This document shows positions 55,756 to 64,000 of a DNA stretch of 64,000 nucleotides, in pieces. A program made the position numbers and the translations under genes. The notes below the pieces were generated by a model, which saw only the letters and a program-made list of their open reading frames with translations, did not search any database and was not told where the DNA came from. The DNA comes from Roseobacter sp. MH60115. GTDB taxonomy: Bacteria > Pseudomonadota > Alphaproteobacteria > Rhodobacterales > Rhodobacteraceae. Where the stretch lies: assembly GCF_015644665.1 (NCBI RefSeq), contig NZ_JADOBQ010000005.1, positions 62,001 through 126,000 on the forward strand. The letters run 5' to 3'. Position 1 is the first letter of the stretch; each line of letters begins with the position of its first letter.

Positions 55756-56808
55756 ATGACATCCCAAACCCAAATGGAGGGTGCGATCCCGGTGGATCCC
55801 GCACCAAGGTCTGCTGCAAGCTGGGTTCGGGTGCTCGCCCGTTACCGGGAACCGAACACCGTGCGATCCTGGTTCGAGATCGGGGTGAGCCTGATCCCCT
55901 TCCTCGCGATCTGGGCCCTGGCGTGGTGGTTGTTGTCGGTGAGCTACTGGGCGGGTTTCGCGCTGGCCTGCTTCAACGGTCTGTTTCTGGTCCGCATCTT
56001 CTGCATCCAGCACGATTGCGGCCACGGCTCCTTTTTCAACAACCGCGTGCTCAGTGACTGGATTGGGCGGGCGCTTGGGGTGCTGACCCTGACGCCCTAC
56101 GATGTTTGGCGGCGCAGCCACGCGCTGCATCACGCAGGCTCCGGCAATCTGCAGAAACGCGGCATGGGCGATGTCTACACCCTGACGGTGGAGGAATACC
56201 GCGCCCGGACCTGGTTTGGCAGGCTGCGGTATCGCGCCTATCGTCACCCATTGGTCCTCTTCGTGATCGGCCCGGCCTATCTTTTTTACCTCGAAAACCG
56301 CCTGCCGTTTGGCCTGATGGCGGATGGATGGCGCATTTGGGTCAGCTCCATCTGCACGAATATTGGCGTGGCCCTGTCCGTTGGTCTGATCCTCTACTTT
56401 GGCGGCTGGGGGCCTTTGCTGCTGGTCTTCGTCCCGACAACGCTGATTGCCGCAACCCTGGGGGTCTGGCTCTTTTACGTGCAGCACCAGTTTGAAGAGA
56501 CACACTGGGATCAGGCAGAGGATTGGGCGCTGCACGATGCCGCGCTGCACGGCTCTTCGCACTACGTTATGCCCCGGGTGTTGCAGTGGTTCACCGCCAA
56601 CATCGGTATCCATCACGTGCATCACCTCTACAGCCGCATCCCGTTTTACCGCCTCAGCGAAGTGTTGCGCGATCATGGCGAATTGGCTCAGGCCCAGCGG
56701 CTGAGCATCGCCGAGAGCATTGCCTGCGCGCGGCTGCATCTGTGGGATGAAAAGGAACGACGCCTCTTGTCTTTCCGGCAGATGCGCGCGGCTTACGGCA
56801 TCGCCTGA
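55756..56808 (+). CDS. Membrane fatty acid desaturase
   Basis: A 350-residue di-iron desaturase with several hydrophobic helices. The three His boxes are present: HDCGHGSFF, HALHHAGSG (HxxHH) and IHHVHHLYS, plus the extra QHQFEETHW. It introduces a double bond into acyl lipids in the inner membrane, possibly at omega-6/omega-3-type positions as in DesA relatives. The ATG at 55756 has GGAAGG upstream at longish spacing; 55720, 12 codons earlier, is an alternative. It is a single gene. Confidence 0.88.
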   Translation: MTSQTQMEGAIPVDPAPRSAASWVRVLARYREPNTVRSWFEIGVSLIPFLAIWALAWWLLSVSYWAGFALACFNGLFLVRIFCIQHDCGHGSFFNNRVLSDWIGRALGVLTLTPYDVWRRSHALHHAGSGNLQKRGMGDVYTLTVEEYRARTWFGRLRYRAYRHPLVLFVIGPAYLFYLENRLPFGLMADGWRIWVSSICTNIGVALSVGLILYFGGWGPLLLVFVPTTLIAATLGVWLFYVQHQFEETHWDQAEDWALHDAALHGSSHYVMPRVLQWFTANIGIHHVHHLYSRIPFYRLSEVLRDHGELAQAQRLSIAESIACARLHLWDEKERRLLSFRQMRAAYGIA

Positions 56809-56979
56809 ACGCTCACGCAATGGTCAGGCCCTGTGCGCGAGGTGCGATAGCTTCCGGACAGTAAAAAGGCTAACCAAGCCTATTGCCGGGCGCATCGCCC
56901 TCTATCTTCAGGATATTCTGTTGAACTCATTTCAGATTGCCAAATTGCATTTTATGGTCCCAGCGTCGGGGGTCCGACC

Positions 56980-57615
56980 ATGATCCGTCGCTGGCTGCCG
57001 CTGCTTTTGATCTACGCATTGCTGATCCTACTGGGACTGATGATCAGCGATCAGGTCTCCGAGGCCATTGCGCAAAAGGCGGGTTCTGACACAGGCGACA
57101 TGATGTGGATGATCGCCTTGGTATGTCTCGTCTACATGCTCGCGTCCGCGATCCCTTTTGTCCCTGGGGCCGAAATCGGCTTGGGCCTGATCGCGGTCTT
57201 TGGCGCGCGCAGTGCCCTGCTGGTCTATGGCTGTATGATTGTGGCGCTGAGCCTGTCCTACCTGATCGGGAGGCTGGTGCCCGCGCGGTGGCTTGCTGCA
57301 ACCTTTCGCATTCTTCGGCTGCACAAACCGGCTGCTCTTGTTCACGAACTGGCCGAGCTGCCCCCCGCCGCCTGCGAGGCCCGATTGCGCAACCACACCA
57401 GTAATCGCTTCCTGCGGGCCCTGCTCGGGTATCGCTACGTGGCGCTGGCGCTGGCCATCAATCTGCCCGGCAACACGGTGCTGGGCGGCGGTGGCGGGTT
57501 GGCGCTCTTTGCGGGCATGAGCAGGCTCTTCAGCCCCTTGGGCTTTCTGATCACATTGCTGATTGCCGTCGCGCCGATCCCGTTGACCGTTGTGATGATG
57601 GGTTACCAGCCCTAG
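56980..57615 (+). CDS. VTT-domain-like inner-membrane protein (TVP38/DedA-like)
   Basis: A 211-residue membrane protein with about five hydrophobic helices. The ASAIPFVPGAEIGLGLIAVFGARSALLVYG region resembles the re-entrant Pro/Gly motif of VTT (DedA/TVP38/TMEM64) proteins, and the later LALAINLPGNTVLGGGGGLALFAGMSRLF resembles the second such motif. Proteins of this fold are linked to lipid scrambling or small-molecule transport, but family membership here is by pattern only. Its stop shares CTAG with the convergent helicase stop. Confidence 0.7.
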   Translation: MIRRWLPLLLIYALLILLGLMISDQVSEAIAQKAGSDTGDMMWMIALVCLVYMLASAIPFVPGAEIGLGLIAVFGARSALLVYGCMIVALSLSYLIGRLVPARWLAATFRILRLHKPAALVHELAELPPAACEARLRNHTSNRFLRALLGYRYVALALAINLPGNTVLGGGGGLALFAGMSRLFSPLGFLITLLIAVAPIPLTVVMMGYQP

Positions 57616-59639
57616 GGTTTGCGCCGTGGCGTTGCGTTGGGCCCTTTGCCGCCGGGTTTGCCGCGCTTGTGCGGCGGTACAAACCGTTTCGAGGTATCGG
57701 CGGCGCGTTTCTTGGAAGCCCCGTCATCGCGTTTGCCCGCCGGTTTGCCTTTGGGCCTGTCCTCCCGCTTGTCGCGCTTTGGCCGTTCGGATTTTGCCGC
57801 ATCGCGGTTTTCCTTGGTCCAGACCGGTTTGGCCCGCGGTGTGCGCGCGCCATCCGCTGCAGTATCCGATTTCGGTTTGGGCTTGGCGCCGGGCTTCATC
57901 GGCGAGCGGTCGGTCTTGTGCGACTTCGGTGGCTTCTTTCCCTTGGCGGCGGCGGCTGGTTTATGGGGTTTTTCCTCTCTGTGGGGCCTGCTCTCTGGTG
58001 CTCCTCCGTCGCGGGCCGGTTTCCGCCCGCCGGGTTTCGTCCCTCGGGACGGTGCGCTGCGCTCCAGCGTCGGAGGTGTATCAAGCCGGGTGAGGCGTGC
58101 GCCGTCTTCCAGGGTCATATCCGCGCCGACGGCGGCCACGAAAGCATCCGCGCGGCTGGCCAATACCTCGATATAGCTGTGATCCTGCTGGATGCGGATG
58201 GCGCCGATGTCATCCTTGGTCAGGTCACCCCGTTTGCACACCATCGGCAACAGCATGCGCGGCTCTGCACCATCGCGCCGCCCGAGCGAGACCGAGAACC
58301 ACACCGACGGGCCAAATTCCTTGCGCGGACGGTCATCCTTTGCGGCAGGGTCCGACAGCTCCTCGGGCGCGGATTTGCGCGCACGGCTGAGATTGACAAA
58401 AGCAGCCGCCAATTGTTCGGCGGAGAATTCAGCGACCAGTTGGGAGACGATTTCCTGCGCATCATCGGGCACGGGGTCCGTCCAGGAGGGGTCCGACATC
58501 ATCCGCGTCTGATCTGCGGCCAGCACATCGGCGGCGGAGGGCGGCACATCCCACTCCGCCGTCAGTTTAGCCCAGCCCAGCAGACGGTTGGCCTTGCCGC
58601 GCATCTTGGGCGGCACGATCAGCGCAGAGACGCCTTTGCGTCCCGCCCGCCCGGTGCGCCCGGAGCGGTGCAGCAATGTATCGGAATTCGACGGCAGATC
58701 GGCGTGGATCACCAGTTCGAGGTTGGGCAGATCGATGCCGCGCGCGGCGACATCGGTGGCAACACAGACCCGTGCACGCCCGTCGCGCAAGGATTGCAGC
58801 GCGTTGCTGCGTTCTGATTGGGTAAGTTCGCCTGAGAGGGCCACAACCGAAAAGTTGCGATTGGTCAGCCGCGAGGTCATACGCGCCACGGCTGCCCGCG
58901 TGTTGCAGAAGATGATCGCGTTTTTCGCTTCGTAAAACCGCAGCACGTTGATGATCGCATTGTCGATGTCGCGCGGATGCGTGTTGAGCGCGCGGTATTC
59001 GATATCGCTGTGCTGGCGGGCATCGCCTGCGGTGGAGATACGCTGCACATCGCGCTGATAGCTCTGCGCCAGCTTGGCGATGGCTGCCGGGACAGTGGCC
59101 GAAAAGAGCAGGGTGCGGCGATCTTCGGGCGTCTCAGACAGGATGAATTCCAGCTCTTCGCGGAACCCCAGATCCAGCATCTCATCCGCTTCATCCAGTA
59201 CCACGGCACGGATAGCAGAGAGGTCGATATTGCCGCGTTTGATGTGATCGCAGAGCCGCCCCGGCGTGGCGACCACCACATGCGCGCCCCGTTCCAGCGC
59301 GCGGCGTTCGCTGCGGCTGTCCATGCCACCCACGCAGGAGGTCACGGCGGCACCGGCCAGCCCGTAGAGCCATGTCAGTTCACGGTTCACCTGCATGGCC
59401 AGCTCACGCGTGGGCGCAATCACTAGCGCCAGCGGTGCACCGGCGCGGTCAAAATGGGTGTCGTCTCCCAGCAGGGTCGGCGCGATGGCAAGGCCAAAGC
59501 CTACCGTCTTGCCGGAGCCGGTCTGGGCGGAAACCAGCAGATCAGCCTGCGCAAGGCTCGGATCGGTGACAGCCTCCTGCACGGGGGTCAGCGTCTCATA
59601 GCCCTGCTGTGCAAGGGCGTCGGAAAGGGTCTGGATCAC
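57612..59639 (-). CDS. DEAD-box RNA helicase with long basic tail
   Basis: A 675-residue ATP-dependent RNA helicase. The Q-motif GYETLTPVQ, motif I AQTGSGKT, PTRELAMQV, DEAD in VVLDEADEMLDLGF, SAT in LFSATVPAAI, and HRSGRTGRAGRKG are all present. A DbpA-like RNA-binding domain lies at about 470-545, followed by a roughly 130-residue disordered Lys/Arg/Pro tail. This matches CsdA/DeaD-type ribosome-assembly or cold-response helicases. It starts at a GTG with AAGGA upstream; the longer frame to 59834 is not family-like. Confidence 0.92.
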   Translation of the reverse strand: MIQTLSDALAQQGYETLTPVQEAVTDPSLAQADLLVSAQTGSGKTVGFGLAIAPTLLGDDTHFDRAGAPLALVIAPTRELAMQVNRELTWLYGLAGAAVTSCVGGMDSRSERRALERGAHVVVATPGRLCDHIKRGNIDLSAIRAVVLDEADEMLDLGFREELEFILSETPEDRRTLLFSATVPAAIAKLAQSYQRDVQRISTAGDARQHSDIEYRALNTHPRDIDNAIINVLRFYEAKNAIIFCNTRAAVARMTSRLTNRNFSVVALSGELTQSERSNALQSLRDGRARVCVATDVAARGIDLPNLELVIHADLPSNSDTLLHRSGRTGRAGRKGVSALIVPPKMRGKANRLLGWAKLTAEWDVPPSAADVLAADQTRMMSDPSWTDPVPDDAQEIVSQLVAEFSAEQLAAAFVNLSRARKSAPEELSDPAAKDDRPRKEFGPSVWFSVSLGRRDGAEPRMLLPMVCKRGDLTKDDIGAIRIQQDHSYIEVLASRADAFVAAVGADMTLEDGARLTRLDTPPTLERSAPSRGTKPGGRKPARDGGAPESRPHREEKPHKPAAAAKGKKPPKSHKTDRSPMKPGAKPKPKSDTAADGARTPRAKPVWTKENRDAAKSERPKRDKREDRPKGKPAGKRDDGASKKRAADTSKRFVPPHKRGKPGGKGPNATPRRKP

Positions 59640-59820
59640 GGAAAGGTCCTTCGTATGATGAGCGGCGGGGCCGCCTGCGCAGGGGCGCGGTTGCGGCGTC
59701 GTTATGCCTTTGGCCGCCAAGAGTCGATGGGCATTCCGAAATACAACAGGCCGGTGACGCATTGACGCTGCGGGGTTTGCGCGGCTAGCGTTCCGAGACA
59801 CGAGGAAGGACGCGCCGCGC

Positions 59821-60450
59821 ATGCCACTGGACACCTACCTGCTCTATCTGGCAGCTGTCGCCGTCTTTTTCGCCACGCCGCCGGACACCAGCCAGCTGTT
59901 GATCATCTCCAACAGCATCCGGCACGGGCTGCGCCGCAGCATTTTTACCATTGCCGGGGACCTCTCTGCCAATGCGGTGCAGATGACGGCGGCGGCCTTT
60001 GGTCTGGCGGCAATCATCGCCACCTCTGCGAGCGCGTTTCTCTGGATCAAGTGGCTGGGCGTGGCCTATCTGCTCTGGATCGGGGTGCAGCTGTTTCTGA
60101 GCAGGGACCAGACGCAAGAGGTGGGCGCGGGCACGGCGGGCGGCGCGCTGCGCCTGTTCCGGCAGGGGTTCGTGACCTCGATGGCCAACCCTTTTGCGGT
60201 GGTGTTCTTTGGTGCGCTTTTCCCGCAATTCATCAATCCCGCGCAGCCGGTGCTACCTCAGCTTTTGATCCTCGGGGTCACCTATATCGTGGTCGACGGG
60301 CTGATCCTGCTGCTCTGGGGGTGGTTCGGGGTGCGGGCCGCGCGTGCGTTGCAGCGATTTTCCTTTGCCTTGATCAATCGCGTCTGTGGCGCCTTGATGA
60401 TTGCGGCGGCGGGTTTGCTGGCCAGCAAGGATTTCCAACCGCAGCGGTGA
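59821..60450 (+). CDS. LysE-family amino acid exporter
   Basis: A 209-residue membrane protein of the LysE/RhtB family with about six helices. FFATPPDTSQLLIISNSIRHGLRRSIFTIAGDLSANAVQM (split) is the conserved first repeat, IKWLGVAYLLWIGVQLF and FRQGFVTSMANPFAVVFFGALFPQFI the later hallmarks. It exports an amino acid or derivative; the substrate is unknown. It ends directly against the urtE stop (TGATCA). Confidence 0.9.
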   Translation: MPLDTYLLYLAAVAVFFATPPDTSQLLIISNSIRHGLRRSIFTIAGDLSANAVQMTAAAFGLAAIIATSASAFLWIKWLGVAYLLWIGVQLFLSRDQTQEVGAGTAGGALRLFRQGFVTSMANPFAVVFFGALFPQFINPAQPVLPQLLILGVTYIVVDGLILLLWGWFGVRAARALQRFSFALINRVCGALMIAAAGLLASKDFQPQR

Positions 60451-61146
60451 TCAGAGGGCCAGGTCTTCCAACAGATCAGCCATGGCGTAATCCGCCTTGG
60501 CACGCGCCCGTTTGAGCCGTCCGCCTTCCATCAGTACGAAACTGTCGCCCAGCCGGTAGGCGAAATCCGCGTTCTGTTCGACCAGAACGATGGCCATCTC
60601 ACCCTGCGCGCGCAGCATCTCCAGCGCACCACCGATCTGCTGGATGATGTTGGGCTGGATGCCTTCGGTGGGCTCGTCGAGCAAGAGCACCTTGGGCCGG
60701 GTGATCAGCGCGCGGGCGATCGCCAGCTGCTGCTGTTGCCCGCCGGACAGGTCGCCACCCCGCCGGGTGCGCATGTCGCCTAGCACGGGGAAGAGGTCAA
60801 AGATGTGGTCAGGCACGTGATGATCCGACTTGGGCAGGCAGGCAAACCCGGTTTCGAGGTTTTCCAGCACGGTCATCATCGGGAAAACCTCGCGGCCCTG
60901 CGGAACATAGGCGATGCCGGCACGGGCGGCCTGTGCGGCTGACCCTTGTGGCAAGGTTTGCCCGTTGAGCGTCACGCTGCCGCTGGAGGCCGGATAGCGG
61001 CCCGCGATGGCCTTGAGCAGGCTGGTCTTGCCGACCCCGTTGTTGCCCATGACGGCCGTGATTTGCCCCCGCAGGGCGGCAAAGGTGATGTCATAGAGAA
61101 TACGGCTCTGGCCGTAGTGCAGGGAGAGATCGCCAACCTCAAGCAT
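60451..61146 (-). CDS. urtE: Urea ABC transporter ATP-binding protein UrtE
   Basis: A 231-residue ABC ATPase of the LivF/UrtE type. Walker A GNNGVGKTS at about 34-42, YVPQGREVFPMMTVLENLETG, signature LSGGQQQQLAIARAL, Walker B VLLLDEPTEGIQPNII and EQNADFAYRLGD. EGIQPNIIQQIG is characteristic of UrtE rather than of amino-acid LivF. It is the last gene of the urt operon and overlaps urtD by 8 bases. Confidence 0.93.
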   Translation of the reverse strand: MLEVGDLSLHYGQSRILYDITFAALRGQITAVMGNNGVGKTSLLKAIAGRYPASSGSVTLNGQTLPQGSAAQAARAGIAYVPQGREVFPMMTVLENLETGFACLPKSDHHVPDHIFDLFPVLGDMRTRRGGDLSGGQQQQLAIARALITRPKVLLLDEPTEGIQPNIIQQIGGALEMLRAQGEMAIVLVEQNADFAYRLGDSFVLMEGGRLKRARAKADYAMADLLEDLAL

Positions 61147-61888
61147 GGGACCGCCCCAGGTAGACGTCGATCACCTGCTGGTTCGAGGTGACGTGATCAA
61201 GGTTGCCTTCGGCCAGTACCGACCCCTCGTGCAGCACGGTAACCTTGCAGTTCAGACGGCGCACAAACTCCATATCATGTTCGACAACCACAACGGCCCG
61301 GGTTTCGGCGGCACGGCGCAGGATGTCGGTGGTCTTCTCGCGTTCCTCCACGGTCATGCCGGCGGCGGGTTCGTCGACCAGCAAGAGGCGCGGGTCCTGC
61401 GCCAGCAGCATGCCGATCTCCAGCCATTGTTTTTGCCCGTGGCTGAGCTCCCCCGCCGGGCGGGTAAGGCTGTCCAGCAGTCCGATTTCATCGGCAATCG
61501 CCTCGATCCGCGCGCCGTTTTTTGCCGTCTTCTTGTGGGTCAGCACCGCGAAGGGCCCGCGCGGGTTCTTGAGCGCCATGGCGAGGTTCTGCCGCACGGT
61601 CTGGTCCTCGAACACGGTGGGTTTCTGGAACTTGCGTCCGATGCCTTCGCGGGCGATCTGGCTTTCGGACATGCCCAGCAGCGAGATGTTTTTGTCGCCC
61701 CAGATCACATGGCCTTCATCCGGTTTCGTCTTGCCGGTCACGATATCCATGAAGGTGGTTTTGCCCGCACCATTGGGGCCGATGATTGCGCGCAGTTCCG
61801 CCGGGGCGAAGTTGATCGAGAGATTGTTGATGGCGCGGAACCCGTCGAAACTGACCGAAACGCCGGAGACCTCCAGCAGCATGCTCAT
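61139..61888 (-). CDS. urtD: Urea ABC transporter ATP-binding protein UrtD
   Basis: A 249-residue LivG/UrtD-type ATPase. VSVSFDGFRAINNLS opens the domain; Walker A GPNGAGKTTFMDIVTGKTKPDEG, GIGRKFQKPTVFEDQTVRQNLAMAL, signature ELSHGQKQWLEIGMLLAQ, and Walker B LLLVDEPAAGMTVEE follow. The GRKFQKP and SHGQKQWLEIGM wording is UrtD-specific. The start at 61888 overlaps urtC by 4 bases; an internal ATG at 61882 is possible. Confidence 0.94.
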   Translation of the reverse strand: MSMLLEVSGVSVSFDGFRAINNLSINFAPAELRAIIGPNGAGKTTFMDIVTGKTKPDEGHVIWGDKNISLLGMSESQIAREGIGRKFQKPTVFEDQTVRQNLAMALKNPRGPFAVLTHKKTAKNGARIEAIADEIGLLDSLTRPAGELSHGQKQWLEIGMLLAQDPRLLLVDEPAAGMTVEEREKTTDILRRAAETRAVVVVEHDMEFVRRLNCKVTVLHEGSVLAEGNLDHVTSNQQVIDVYLGRSHA

Positions 61889-63051
61889 GGCTGTTTCCTC
61901 ACCAGATAGTCAAAGAGCCCGCCGATGCCTTTGGGAAAGAGCAAGGTCACGGCGACAAAGGATACGCCCAGCAGCACCAGCCACCAGTCGGTCCATTGGA
62001 TGGTGTAAAAGCCGAGGTTGATGTCAGGTGCGCCGCCGCCCGTGAACCAGCTGGAGAGCAGCGAGACAAAGGCCGCGCCGATGACCGCGCCATAGAGCCT
62101 GCCGCGCCCGCCGATCGCGACCCAGACGGCGAGGTAGATCGAGGCGATGGGGGCGATTTCACCGGGGTTGATAATGCCCGCCTGCGGATAGTAAAGCGCG
62201 CCCGCGATGCCGGAGATGACAGCGGTGATGGTAAAGACGAAGAGCTTGTAGCTTTCCACGTGGTAGCCAAGAAAGCGCACGCGGGCCTCGTTGTCGCGGA
62301 TGCCCTTGATCACGCTGCCCATCTTGCCCGAGACGATCCAGGCGAAAAACACATAGCCTGCGCCGAGGGCTGCGGCGGAAATGAGGAAGAAAACGATGGC
62401 TATGGTGGATTGTGGTGTGCCTTCGAACCCGGGAATGTTCTGCAGGCCAGAGAGGCCGTTGTTGCCGCGCAACCCGCTGTCGTTCTGGAAGAGGTAGAGC
62501 GACAGAGCCAGCGTCATCGCCTGTGTCAGGATCGACAGGTAGACGCCGGTGACGCGGCTGCGAAAGGCGAGCCAGCCAAAGACCAGCGCCAGTAGGCCAG
62601 GGACCAGCACCACCATCAGCAGCTGCAGAAATAGGCTGTCGGCAAAGGCCCAGATCATTGGGAATTCGGACGACCCCACGACGCCGAAGATCTGGTTGCC
62701 GATGGCGTCCGAGATTTCCTGTGGCGTGGGCGGGATGGTCTGGCCCGCGAGGCTCTCCAGTACGATGCCCTCGGTGCGCGCGTACATGAGCCACATGCCG
62801 ATGGCGTAGCCGCCGATCCCGAAAAAGGCGAAGTGGCCCAGCGAGAGGATGCCGCAATAGCCCCAGACCACGTCCATGGCGATGGCGATGAGGCAGAGAC
62901 AGAGGGTCTTGCCCAGCGTTTTCACAAAGGAGGTGGAAATCAGCCCGGCGCCCGTGGCCTCGGACAGCAGGGTGACCATGAGGGTGAAAAGACCCAGGGC
63001 GGCGATGAACCACAAGACGGACGGGTTTTCGGAGAGAAAGCTTTTGCGCAT
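61885..63051 (-). CDS. urtC: Urea ABC transporter permease UrtC
   Basis: A 388-residue LivM/UrtC permease with eight or more helices. DVVWGYCGILSLGHFAFFGIGGYAIGMWLMY, the FRSRVTGVYLSILTQAMTLAL segment, FLGYHVESYKLFVFTITAVISGIAGALYYPQ and the C-terminal LLFPKGIGGLFDYL are family features. It forms the urea channel with UrtB in the inner membrane. The gene starts 4 bases after urtB. Confidence 0.93.
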   Translation of the reverse strand: MRKSFLSENPSVLWFIAALGLFTLMVTLLSEATGAGLISTSFVKTLGKTLCLCLIAIAMDVVWGYCGILSLGHFAFFGIGGYAIGMWLMYARTEGIVLESLAGQTIPPTPQEISDAIGNQIFGVVGSSEFPMIWAFADSLFLQLLMVVLVPGLLALVFGWLAFRSRVTGVYLSILTQAMTLALSLYLFQNDSGLRGNNGLSGLQNIPGFEGTPQSTIAIVFFLISAAALGAGYVFFAWIVSGKMGSVIKGIRDNEARVRFLGYHVESYKLFVFTITAVISGIAGALYYPQAGIINPGEIAPIASIYLAVWVAIGGRGRLYGAVIGAAFVSLLSSWFTGGGAPDINLGFYTIQWTDWWLVLLGVSFVAVTLLFPKGIGGLFDYLVRKQP

Positions 63052-63055
63052 GGGG

Positions 63056-64000
63056 TCAGTCCGCCGCCGCCCGGCCTTTGAGGGCGACGATGCCCTTTGG
63101 TCGGAACTGGATGAAGAGGATGATGAAGAGGATCATGTAGGTCTGGGCCGCGAGCGTGTTCGAGGGGTTCAGCCATTCGATGCCCTTTTGCAGGAACCCG
63201 ATCATCGAAGCACCTGCGAGCGTTCCCCAGACATTGCCGACACCGCCGACAACCACGGTCATGAAGCTTTGCACGATGTAGTCGGCCCCCATTTCCGAGG
63301 TCACCTTGGCGTAAAGGCCGATGGCTACACCGGCGATGCCCGCGATGCCGGAGCCTAGGCCAAAGGTCAGCATGTTGATCCGGTCGGGGTTGATGCCCAT
63401 GCTGGCGGCCATGCCGGGGTTCTGCGTGACGGCGCGCACCTCCAGCCCCAGTCGGGTGCGTTTGAGCACAAAGAGAATGAGTGCCAGGAACAGCAGCGCC
63501 AGCACGAAAATCGCGATGCGGATATAGCTGATGGCGATCACGTCCGAGATCACCCAGGCCCCGTCCAGCCAGTCTGGCGAGGTCAGCGGGCGTGCCTGCG
63601 TGCCAAAGATGTTCTTGGCCAGCTGCTGCAGCGCGATGGAGATGCCGAAAGTGGCGAGCAGCGTCTCCAGCGGGCGGTGATAGAGGTGGCGGATCACCAG
63701 CCGTTCCATGGTGACCCCCGCGCCAAAGGTGATCGCAAAGGCCAGCGGCAGGGCAACGAGGATCGAAACCGTGTAATCTGGGATGAAGGTCTGGACGACG
63801 TAGCCCGTGTAGGCCCCCATCATGATGAATTCGCCATGGGCCATGTTGATCACGCCCATCACGCCGAAGGTAATGGCAAGGCCGATGGCGGCGAGAAAGT
63901 AGATCGAGGCGAGCGAAAGCCCGTCAAGCGCGAGATCCGCTGCCTGGGCAAAGGCCACCCGTTGTTCCACCGACGAGAGTGCTGCCTCTGCAGCGGCGGT
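63056..64000 (-). CDS. urtB: Urea ABC transporter permease UrtB (5' end outside window)
   Basis: At least 314 residues of a LivH/UrtB permease, still open at the window edge. GLSLASIYFLAAIGLAITFGVMGVINMAHGEFIMMGAYTGYVV, the coupling region ITFGAGVTMERLVIRHLYHRPLETLLATFGISI, and VVVGGVGNVWGTLAGASMIGF are typical. The residues before the first helix (AAAEAALSSVEQRVAFAQ) continue upstream, as expected for proteobacterial UrtB with a long N-terminal extension. A GTG at 63970 could mimic a start but is probably internal. urtA would lie beyond the edge. Confidence 0.9.
   Translation of the reverse strand, partial: TAAAEAALSSVEQRVAFAQAADLALDGLSLASIYFLAAIGLAITFGVMGVINMAHGEFIMMGAYTGYVVQTFIPDYTVSILVALPLAFAITFGAGVTMERLVIRHLYHRPLETLLATFGISIALQQLAKNIFGTQARPLTSPDWLDGAWVISDVIAISYIRIAIFVLALLFLALILFVLKRTRLGLEVRAVTQNPGMAASMGINPDRINMLTFGLGSGIAGIAGVAIGLYAKVTSEMGADYIVQSFMTVVVGGVGNVWGTLAGASMIGFLQKGIEWLNPSNTLAAQTYMILFIILFIQFRPKGIVALKGRAAAD

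Overview
The window looks like chromosomal DNA of an alphaproteobacterium of the Rhodobacteraceae, most likely the marine Roseobacter group. The evidence is high GC content, tightly packed genes with many ATGA or GTGA start/stop overlaps, glnK-amtB, mlaA-mlaC, split mnmD/mnmC2, urtBCDE, and a taurine gene set with soeABC. I see no rRNA, tRNA, prophage, insertion sequence or CRISPR array.

Layout. 1-9.4 kb: sulfotransferase, HD metalloprotein, smpB, sulfurtransferase and aminotransferase pair, glnK-amtB under a recognisable sigma-54 promoter, and a class A penicillin-binding protein. 8.8-24 kb: mlaC/mlaA, then short housekeeping operons: RidA-glycerophosphodiesterase, acyltransferase-PhhB-MscS, reductase-rsmD, map, sfsA, CinA-like-GNAT-AhpD-OmpA, a LysR regulator, and an ECF sigma factor with its anti-sigma factor. 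24-39 kb: an enoate reductase, rppH, adenosine kinase-nth, a Hint-domain protein, an Ada-type repair protein, an OmpA lipoprotein, mnmC2/mnmD, a DMT exporter, slt and dapA.

39-55.6 kb is the coherent accessory system: taurine uptake (tauABC), transamination (tpa), C-S cleavage (xsc), acetyl-phosphate salvage (pta), a putative sulfate exporter (YeiH type) and cytoplasmic sulfite oxidation (soeABC), with the MocR-type regulator tauR. Taurine carbon would leave as acetyl-CoA, nitrogen as alanine and sulfur as sulfate. Direct repeats resembling TauR boxes lie before tauR, tpa and xsc, and one box contains the tauR stop codon. TauC carries an unusual extra periplasmic-loop domain.

55.7-64 kb: a fatty acid desaturase, a VTT-like membrane protein, a DEAD-box helicase, a LysE exporter, and the end of a urea ABC transporter operon (urtB, cut by the window edge, then urtC, urtD, urtE). 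urtBCDE and glnK-amtB would both serve nitrogen scavenging. The most useful leads are the TauR-box layout, the TauC insert, the sigma-54/NtrC-like glnK control region, and two kinds of dispersed intergenic repeat.
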